Source of the DNA: JALHTV01 sp049510055
GTDB lineage: Bacteria > Planctomycetota > Phycisphaerae > SM23-33
NCBI GenBank assembly: GCA_049510055.1
Contig: JBEKZI010000085.1
Span: 1 to 8,973 of the forward strand
Direction of reading: 5' to 3'
Length of the DNA stretch: 8,973 nt
How positions within the stretch are numbered: position 1 is the stretch's first letter; each line of letters begins with the position of its first letter. A model generated the notes under the pieces. The model was not told the DNA's origin and searched no databases. It saw only the letters and a list, made by a program, of their open reading frames with translations. This document shows positions 1 through 8,973 of this stretch, piece after piece. The position numbers and the translations under genes are program-made.

Positions 1-371
1 CCCAGCATCTGGTCGCTGTACCAATCGGCGGCCAGGTCCGACAGGCAATCGAAGACGTAGAATCCACCGTGGCCGGTTTTAGCGATGGCCTTGTGCACCC
101 CGGCGATGAAGGCCTCGAACCCGGCCTCGGGGTCCAGCTCGCAGACCTCCGCGCCCCATTCCGGACGGACCAGCGGGGCGTGGTTGGCGAAGCGGAAGTA
201 AATCAGCTTCTCGCCCCGCGCCCGGGCGGAGGTGCAGTAGGGCTCGATGAAGGGGGTGTAGTCCTTCACGTCGGCGACGCGGTAGACGATGTTATCGCCG
301 GGGATCAGACCCTTGAGCATCCGGTCCAGTCCGGCCAGTCCCGTGCTGAGATGTGAATCAACCTGCGCCAT
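1..371 (-). CDS. PEP/pyruvate-binding (PPDK-like) protein, degenerate KaiC-like N-terminus (partial)
   Basis: Reading leftward from the ATG at 371, the frame stays open for 123 codons and runs off the window, so only the N-terminus is visible. The ATG follows a GGGGAG Shine-Dalgarno at 380-385 with 8 nt spacing, which favours it over an in-frame GTG 9 nt upstream. Residues 9-32 (STGLAGLDRMLKG followed by PGDNIVYRV) resemble the start of a RecA/KaiC fold, but where a Walker A loop would be expected the chain reads RVADVKDY, with no GxxxxGK[ST]. A second conserved-looking block at 102-123 contains FYVFDCLSDLAADWYSD. I recall this pairing at the front of large proteins annotated as PEP/pyruvate-binding or pyruvate phosphate dikinase-like, where a non-ATP-binding KaiC-like domain precedes the dikinase part. 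The dikinase part lies outside the window, so that name is an inference. It is divergent from gltBD, with no evident functional link. Confidence 0.55.
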   Translation of the reverse strand, partial: MAQVDSHLSTGLAGLDRMLKGLIPGDNIVYRVADVKDYTPFIEPYCTSARARGEKLIYFRFANHAPLVRPEWGAEVCELDPEAGFEAFIAGVHKAIAKTGHGGFYVFDCLSDLAADWYSDQML

Positions 372-387
372 CGGCTGCACTCCCCAA

Positions 388-418
388 GGCCGGCCAGTGG
401 GCCAAAGAGCCGCCGGCC
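388..418 (-). other. Possible leader hairpin before the leftward gene
   Basis: GGCCGGC at 388-394 can pair perfectly with GCCGGCC at 412-418 around a 17-nt loop. In a transcript starting near 423 this hairpin would sit in the 5' leader and end 2 nt before the GGGGAG ribosome binding site (380-385). It could influence ribosome access. Palindromic GGCC/CCGG runs are common at this GC content, so chance is a real alternative. Confidence 0.25.
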
Positions 419-429
419 GGCTGCGGTGA

Positions 430-438
430 ATGATACCA
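430..438 (-). promoter_or_regulatory. Extended -10 promoter for the leftward gene
   Basis: On the minus strand, 438 down to 430 reads TGGTATCAT. This is a TGn extended -10 followed by TATCAT, five of six matches to TATAAT. No good -35 lies at 17 nt, as is common for extended -10 promoters. Transcription would begin near 423, giving a leader of about 50 nt before the ATG at 371. The call is by motif only. Confidence 0.35.
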
Positions 439-547
439 TACCAAACGCCAAAACCATCGCCTCCCCAGCCATCGGTTTTCGTCCGCCAACCGCCGGGACG
501 ATGGGTTCGACGGACCTCCGAAAGGGGAGGATAAAACCGCTTATTAG

Positions 548-576
548 TTTACCTTATGTTTTATATAACGAATATA
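548..576 (+). promoter_or_regulatory. Probable gltBD promoter region
   Basis: Several sigma-70-like pairings are possible in this AT-rich patch. One is TTTACC (548-553), 17 nt, then AATATA (571-576). Another is a better -10, TATAAC at 564-569, with a poor -35 TTATTA at 541-546. The patch is placed correctly for a promoter about 50-60 nt upstream of the gltB ATG, but the exact hexamers cannot be decided by eye. No sigma-54 GG-N10-GC type element was seen. Confidence 0.35.
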
Positions 577-583
577 AGCATAA
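554..583. repeat. AT-rich imperfect palindrome upstream of gltB
   Basis: Two nested inverted repeats share one centre. TTATAT (561-566) and ATATAA (572-577) flank the 5-nt loop AACGA. Outside them TTATG (554-558) pairs with CATAA (579-583), leaving 2 nt unpaired on the left and 1 nt on the right. Together this makes 11-bp arms with a small bulge. It sits in the only AT-rich patch of a GC-rich window and overlaps the likely gltB promoter, so it could be an operator for a dimeric regulator or an easily melted element. No known regulator consensus was recognised. Confidence 0.4.
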
Positions 584-616
584 CAAATAGCAGTCAGTTT
601 CTTAAAATTGAATTAT

Positions 617-622
617 AAGGAA
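617..622 (+). promoter_or_regulatory. Ribosome binding site deciding the gltB start
   Basis: AAGGAA lies 4 nt before the ATG at 627. The spacing is short, but this is the only Shine-Dalgarno-like match before any candidate gltB start. It is the reason for preferring 627 over 711 or 723. Confidence 0.55.
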
Positions 623-626
623 CGTA

Positions 627-5301
<4,675 letters not shown>

Positions 5302-5309
<8 letters not shown>

Positions 5310-6726
5310 GACGACAGGTTTCATGGAATACTCCCGTCAGGACGTCGGCCACAGGCCCGTGGACGAGCGGGTGCGCGACCATTTCGAGGTCGACGTGCCG
5401 CTGTCTCAAGAAGAGCTTCAGCGCCAGACCGCCCGATGCATGGACTGCGGCATTCCGTTCTGCCACGGCGTGGGCTGCCCGCTGGCCAACCGGATTCCGG
5501 AGTTCAACGATTTGGTCTATCGCGGCAAGTGGCGCGACGCGGCGGAGAGCCTGCACGCCTCCAACAATTTCCCGGAGATTACCGGCCGGGTCTGCCCTGC
5601 ACCCTGCGAGACCGCCTGCACGCTGGGCATCAACGACGAGCCGGTGCTCATCAAGCACATTGAGTGCCAGGTCGCCGAGCGGGCCTTCCAGGAAGGCTGG
5701 ATCAAGCCGCAGCCGGCGCCGCACCGCAGCGGGCGAAGCGTAGCCGTCATCGGTTCCGGCCCGGCCGGGCTGGCCGCCGCCCAGCAGCTCGCCCGCGCCG
5801 GCCACGACGTGACGGTCTTCGAAAAAGACGACCGCGTCGGCGGCCTGCTGCGATACGGCATTCCCGACTTCAAGCTGCCCAAGGCCCTGATCGATCGGCG
5901 CCTCAAGCAACTGGAGGCCGAGGGCGTGAAGTTCCAGACCTCCGTCACCGTCGGGGAAGACGTTTCCTCGCGCTACCTGCGCAAAATGTTCGACGCCCTC
6001 TGCCTGACGATGGGCGCCGGCAGGGCGCGCGACCTGGTGGTCCCCGGCCGCGGCTTTGAAAACATTATTTTCGCGATGGACTACCTGCGCCAGCAGAACC
6101 GCCTCAACGCGGGGCTGGACTCGCCGCCGCAAGCCATTTCCGCCCGCGACCGGATCGTCGTGGTCATCGGCGGCGGCGACACCGGCAGCGACTGCGTCGG
6201 CACGGCCCGACGGCAGGGCGCCAAGGAGATCCACCAGTTCGAAATCCTGCCCCAGCCGCCCGCTCAAAGGCCCGTCGACACGCCCTGGCCGACCTGGCCG
6301 CGGGTGCTGCGGACCAGTTCCTCGCACGAGGAGGGCTGCACGCGGCGGTGGGGCGTGCTGACCAAGAAGTTCAGCGGCCGCGGCACGCGGGTGTCGGAAC
6401 TGCACGCCGTGGAGGTGGAGTGGGCCCAGGGCGCCAACGGCTCCTGGACGATGAAGGAAGTGCCCGGCAGCGAATTCTCGATGAAGGTGGACCTGGTGAT
6501 CCTGGCCATGGGGTTCGTCCACGTGGAACACGAGGGCCTGGTGGACCAGTTGGGGCTGAAGCTGGACGACCGGGGCAACATCGTCGTGGCCGACGGCATG
6601 ACCAATGACGAGGGCATCTTCGCCGCCGGCGACACGGTGCTGGGGGCGTCGCTGGTCGTGCGGGCGATTCGCGGCGGGCGCGACGCGGCGGCGGCGATCA
6701 ACGACTGGCTGGCAGCGAAGAAGTAA
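5302..6726 (+). CDS. gltD: Glutamate synthase, small (beta) subunit
   Basis: GltD oxidises NADPH on FAD and passes electrons through iron-sulfur clusters to the FMN of GltB. The 474 residues match the usual length (about 470-490). The N-terminal Fe-S domain has Cys46, Cys49, Cys54 and Cys59 (CMDCGIPFCHGVGCP) and Cys98, Cys102 and Cys106 (CPAPCETAC), as expected for two 4Fe-4S clusters. The FAD dinucleotide fold carries GSGPAG at 151-156, with Glu174 ending the second strand (TVFEK). The NADPH fold carries GGGDTGSDC at 290-298, and the C-terminal flavin motif is FAAGDTVLGAS at 440-450. The start is GTG with a strong ribosome site, overlapping the gltB TAA by 8 nt, so the two form one operon. 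Related proteins are Fe-S/FAD subunits of other oxidoreductases, but position next to gltB and full-length similarity make gltD near certain. No terminator was found before the convergent gene at 6766. Confidence 0.96.
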
Positions 6727-6765
6727 CCCGCCGAAGAAATTCCCCTCACCCGATTCGCAGGAACG

Positions 6766-7323
6766 TCACCGGTCGACTTGCGTTCGCAGGCCGTCGCGCG
6801 GGCTGGGTCCGCGGCGGTTGAAGCGGGCCCGTTCCACCAGCAGCATCACCAGGAACGTCACCCAGATCAGCACCGCTACGACCGTCAGCACCGGCAACGA
6901 GAGACCGCTGACCTTCTGCCACGTCGTCGCCGCTGTCGTAGCCATCCGACGATAGGGCAGGTGAACCGCCCAGGCGACGCCGATGCCGCCGACGGCGGCC
7001 ACGATTGTCTGCAACACCCCCGACAGCCACGGCCAGGAAATGCTGAATCTCTGACGGGAGCTGCCGATTACCAGCAGCAGCGACACCACCAGCCAGACCA
7101 ATCCGGCCACGTCGATGGCCACGCCGGCGTCCACAAAGACGATGCGAGCGGCCCGCGTGAGGGGGGGCATGGACGGGTCAAAGGCGCCGGAAAAGCTGAT
7201 CATGTCTGCCACCAGCGCCCGGGCCACGCCGGCCACCAAGACCCACGTCAGGTAGGCCAGGCCCACGAAGACCAGGGCCAGTCCCACGTCCAGCCGCGTT
7301 GTGCGCCGAAGCTGTCCCAGCAT
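6766..7323 (-). CDS. Four-helix membrane protein of unknown function
   Basis: I cannot assign a function. The 185-residue product has four hydrophobic stretches able to span the membrane: about 12-34, 65-86, 98-120 and 141-163. The loop between helices 1 and 2 (about 35-64) is mostly polar and holds PSMPPLTRAAR. A SSRQRFSISWPW stretch precedes helix 3. The C-terminal tail (about 165-185) is strongly basic, and the N-terminus is also basic (RRTTR), so by the positive-inside rule both ends would be cytoplasmic. No catalytic motif or signal peptidase site is evident. The start at 7323 is supported by a promoter whose -10 ends 7 nt before the ATG, implying a leaderless transcript. It lies 53 bp downstream of bioF on the same strand and converges on gltD with 39 bp between stops. 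It resembles small uncharacterised membrane proteins I associate with Phycisphaerae, but that is recollection only. Confidence 0.75.
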   Translation of the reverse strand: MLGQLRRTTRLDVGLALVFVGLAYLTWVLVAGVARALVADMISFSGAFDPSMPPLTRAARIVFVDAGVAIDVAGLVWLVVSLLLVIGSSRQRFSISWPWLSGVLQTIVAAVGGIGVAWAVHLPYRRMATTAATTWQKVSGLSLPVLTVVAVLIWVTFLVMLLVERARFNRRGPSPRDGLRTQVDR

Positions 7324-7330
7324 GCCCCGT

Positions 7331-7360
7331 ATTAGACCACTGGATAGGCCGGGGAGTCAA
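7331..7360 (-). promoter_or_regulatory. Sigma-70-type promoter giving a leaderless membrane-protein mRNA
   Basis: On the minus strand, TTGACT (7360-7355) and TCTAAT (7336-7331) each match consensus at five of six positions and are separated by 18 nt. The -10 is followed by just 7 nt (ACGGGGC) before the ATG at 7323, so transcription should start at or next to the A of the start codon. No purine-rich ribosome site is needed or present. Confidence 0.6.
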
Positions 7361-7376
7361 TAAAGCCGGCGGCTGA

Positions 7377-8543
7377 CTAGCCTGCCGTCGCGGCGACCAG
7401 GGCGGCGACGAAGCGATCCAGGTCGTCGGCGGTGTGAGTCGCGCAAAGGCTGACGCGCAGGCGGCTGCCGCCGCGGGGGACGGTCGGCGGGCGGATGGCG
7501 GGGACCAGGAAGCCAGCCTCCAGCAGGCGGCGGCTGATGCGCAGGGCCTCGGCCGGTGAGCCTAGGGGGATGGGGATAATCTGGCTGGCGGAATCGCCCG
7601 TATCGAAGCCGGCTGATTGCAGGCGGCCGCGGAGGTTCTCGGCTATTTCCAGCAGGTGCCGGCGGCGCTGCGGCTGGGTCTGGATGATCCGCAGCGCCGC
7701 GCCCGCAGCGGCGCACAGGGCCGGCGGCAGGGCGGTGGTGTAGATTTACGCCCGGGCGGTGTTGGTAATCGTGTCGATCAGCTCCCGCCGGCTGGCGACG
7801 AACCCGCCCAGCGCGCCGAAGGCCTTGGACAGCGTGCCGACGGTGGCGTCGATGTGTTCCTCCACGCCGAGCATCTGGGCCACGCCTCGTCCATCCTGGC
7901 CGAACACGCCGGTGGCGTGGGCCTCGTCGATCATCAGCAGGGCGTCGTAGCGGCGCTTCAGCTCAACAAGCTCGGCCAGCGGCGCGATGTCGCCGTCCAT
8001 GGAGAACAGCGAGTCGGTGGCGATCAGGCAGCGGCGGTATCGGCCGCGGAGGCGGTCCAGCATCTTGCCCAGTCGAGCCGTGTCGCGGTGGCCATAGGTC
8101 CGCAGAGCGGCGCCGCAGGCCCCGGCGGCGTCCAGGATGCTGGCGTGGTTGAGCTTGTCGCACAGGACCAGGTCGCCTTTGCCGGCCAGGGCCGCCACGG
8201 CGGCGTGGTTGGCCATCCAGCCGGTGGTGGTCACGATGGCGGCGGCGGTGCCCTTGAAGGCCGCCAGGGCCGCTTCCAGCTCGGCGTGCAGGCGGCTGGT
8301 GCCGCTGACGAGCCGGGACGCCCCCGCGCCCACGCCCCAGGCGGCGATGGCGCCGGCGGCGGCGTCGCGCACGGCTGGATCGGCCGCCAGGGACAGGTAA
8401 TCGTTGCTGCACAGGCAGACGACGTCCCGGCCGTCCAGGCGGATTCGCGGGCCGACGGGCGAGTCCACCACCACGGGCCGGCGGAGCAGGTCCGCCGCAG
8501 CCAGGGCGGCCAGGGCATCGGCCATGTCCTGCCAAGTCGTCAT
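7377..8543 (-). pseudogene. bioF: 8-amino-7-oxononanoate synthase, interrupted by an in-frame TAA
   Basis: AONS condenses L-alanine with a pimeloyl thioester (PLP-dependent, releasing CO2) early in biotin synthesis. Reading leftward from 8543 there are 388 amino-acid positions to a TAG at 7379-7377, the family's normal length, but codon 266 (7748-7746) is TAA. Both sides are well conserved and in the same frame. Before the stop, in 8543-start numbering: SNDYLSL near 46-52; GVGAGASRLVSGTS near 70-83, typical of BioF rather than of 2-amino-3-ketobutyrate CoA ligase; KLNHAS with the PLP-stacking His133; IDEAHATG with Asp206 and His209; and TLSKAFG with the Schiff-base Lys240. After it come IYTTALPPAL and later SRLRVSLCATHT, with the Arg that in the family binds substrate carboxylate. 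The usual residue at the stop is Tyr or Phe (ARxYIYTT), so one change, TAC or TAT to TAA, would suffice. The product would be 265 residues without the C-terminal domain and probably inactive. Sequencing error, recent mutation and real decay cannot be separated here. An alternative ATG at 8552 overlaps the -10. Confidence 0.85.
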
Positions 8544-8550
8544 CAACGGC

Positions 8551-8580
8551 ATTTTTCCGCAAAGGGCCTCTTGCAGTCAA
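8551..8580 (-). promoter_or_regulatory. Candidate bioF promoter, leaderless geometry
   Basis: On the minus strand, TTGACT (8580-8575), an 18-nt spacer and AAAAAT (8556-8551, four of six matches) are followed by 7 nt and then the ATG at 8543. The -35, spacer length and distance to ATG are the same as for the gene starting at 7323. There is no Shine-Dalgarno close to 8543 or 8552, which fits a leaderless message. The weaker -10 lowers confidence. Confidence 0.45.
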
Positions 8581-8594
8581 CCGTGGGGGTGGTT

Positions 8595-8600
8595 TATATC
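8595..8600 (+). promoter_or_regulatory. Possible guaB -10 element
   Basis: TATATC, four of six matches to TATAAT, lies in the gap between bioF and guaB and would start transcription near 8607, before the guaB ribosome site. The best -35 at suitable distance, TTGCAG at 8571-8576, matches only three of six. It overlaps the -35 region of the opposite bioF promoter. Confidence 0.25.
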
Positions 8601-8612
8601 AGACGCACGGGC

Positions 8613-8619
8613 AGGAGGG
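8613..8619 (+). promoter_or_regulatory. Ribosome binding site for guaB
   Basis: AGGAGGG ends 10 nt before the ATG at 8630. This is a strong Shine-Dalgarno match, slightly far from the start, and it sets the guaB start. It contrasts with bioF, which starts in the same gap and has none. Confidence 0.7.
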
Positions 8620-8629
8620 ACGAACCGCC

Positions 8630-8973
8630 ATGAAAGACAAGCTCGTAGGCGAAGGTATTACTTTTGACGACGTCCTGCTGGTGCCTGCCCGCTCGTCGGT
8701 TCTGCCCAGGGACGTGGACACTTCCACGCGGCTGACCCGCCAGATCCGGCAGTTGGCAAGCGTCGCGCATCAACTGGGTCGCCGGACCCTCTGCGAAGCT
8801 TACGGTGTTTCGGGGTGGGACAGCACTTTTGAGCATTACAAGCGTATGGGCGACTGGCTGCTCGTGCACGGCATCAACCTCATTGACCAGCTCGTGCGCA
8901 TCCCGGGCATCGCGCAGGTGAACGTCTTCGGCGCGGGCCAGTACGCCATGCGGCTGTGGGTGAAACCCGACCA
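8630..8973 (+). CDS. guaB: IMP dehydrogenase N-terminus running into unrelated segments (chimeric, partial)
   Basis: The frame opens with MKDKLVGEGITFDDVLLVPA and continues through SSVLPRDVDTSTRLTRQI (residues 1-39). This is an unmistakable GuaB start; GuaB oxidises IMP to XMP for GTP synthesis. In GuaB the chain should continue with a block like LNIPLISAAMDTVTE, but from about residue 40 it changes. Residues about 41-84 (ASVAHQLGRRTLCEAYGVSGWDS, then KRMGDWLLVHGINL) look like a large glycoside hydrolase of the GH2/GH106-like kind. Residues about 85-114 (LVRIPGIAQVNVFGAG, then QYAMRLWVKPD) match the periplasmic porter region of AcrB-type RND efflux pumps. The frame is open to the window end at every step. 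No single protein family joins these three, so the likeliest reading is a true guaB start followed by misassembled sequence, beginning near 8744. Confidence 0.8.
   Translation, partial: MKDKLVGEGITFDDVLLVPARSSVLPRDVDTSTRLTRQIRQLASVAHQLGRRTLCEAYGVSGWDSTFEHYKRMGDWLLVHGINLIDQLVRIPGIAQVNVFGAGQYAMRLWVKPD
8744..8885 (+). other. Glycoside-hydrolase-like fragment inside the chimeric frame
   Basis: About 45 residues in the guaB frame read ASVAHQLGRRTLCEAYGVSGWDS, then TFEHYKRMGDWLLVHGINLIDQ. The run of His, Gly-Arg, Glu-Ala-Tyr-Gly, Gly-Trp-Asp and Asp-Trp is characteristic of an internal part of large glycosidases annotated as glycosyl hydrolase or alpha-L-rhamnosidase-like. There is no start, signal peptide or end, so it is a fragment. 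The exact family is uncertain. Confidence 0.55.
8870..8973 (+). other. RND efflux transporter (AcrB-like) fragment inside the chimeric frame
   Basis: The last 30 or so residues (LVRIPGIAQVNVFGAG, then QYAMRLWVKPD) match the AcrB/MexB segment that reads roughly SGVGDVQLFG, QYAMRIW in E. coli AcrB. This lies in the porter domain of inner-membrane multidrug efflux pumps. In a real pump it is preceded by about 150 residues and a first membrane helix, none of which is here. The left edge is ambiguous because INLIDQL could belong to either neighbour. Confidence 0.75.

Noticed and set aside
6727..6765. Search for a terminator between convergent gltD and the membrane gene
   Set aside because: No stem with a T-run was found in either direction; the two transcripts may overlap or end by Rho.
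7361..7374. Mini hairpin AGCC-GCC-GGCT followed by TTTA on the minus strand after bioF
   Set aside because: The stem is only 4 bp and the T-run is broken, so it is too weak to call a terminator, though it is well placed.
7377..8543. Reading the bioF TAA as a reassigned sense codon
   Set aside because: gltB and gltD both terminate at TAA with normal C-termini, and no special recoding structure is evident next to 7746. A point mutation or error is simpler.
7617..8633. A 338-codon plus-strand frame opposite bioF
   Set aside because: It is opposite bioF, whose motifs are unmistakable; composition is Gly/Gln/His/Val-rich and resembles no family.
8630..8973. A natural three-domain IMPDH/glycosidase/efflux fusion protein as a new system
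   Set aside because: The segments are cut inside their domains, so none could fold or work, and they belong in different compartments. An assembly chimera explains it better.

Overview
This GC-rich window (with one AT-rich patch at about 535-625) looks like an environmental bacterial contig. It most resembles Planctomycetota, possibly the Phycisphaerae. That placement is an inference from codon bias, gene style and recalled family resemblances; there is no rRNA or other decisive marker. No CRISPR array, tRNA, rRNA, insertion sequence or phage gene is visible. I see no convincing new multi-gene system. The most unusual parts are the broken bioF, two look-alike leaderless promoters and a three-part chimeric reading frame at the right edge.

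Layout. Positions 1-371 (minus) hold the N-terminus of a protein that resembles the RecA/KaiC-like front of a PEP/pyruvate-binding (PPDK-like) protein, cut by the window edge. Positions 372-626 are a divergent regulatory region with a leftward extended -10 promoter and an AT-rich palindrome upstream of the rightward operon. Positions 627-6726 (plus) are gltB-gltD, encoding both subunits of NADPH-type glutamate synthase; the genes overlap by 8 nt and are complete with all key motifs. Positions 6766-7323 (minus) encode a four-helix membrane protein I do not recognise. Positions 7377-8543 (minus) are bioF, full length except for one in-frame TAA in the last third. Positions 8630-8973 (plus) begin as guaB (IMP dehydrogenase), then switch in frame to a glycoside-hydrolase-like segment and then to an RND efflux pump segment. 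This is most likely an assembly chimera at a contig end.

How the genes work together. GltB and GltD form one enzyme: GltD takes electrons from NADPH, and GltB releases ammonia from glutamine and adds it to 2-oxoglutarate, giving two glutamates. bioF would supply the first committed step of biotin ring assembly, and guaB the first committed step of GTP synthesis. These are unrelated housekeeping functions. bioF and the membrane gene run leftward, each with its own apparent promoter; guaB runs rightward from the 86-bp gap it shares with bioF. gltD and the membrane gene converge across 39 bp with no clear terminator.
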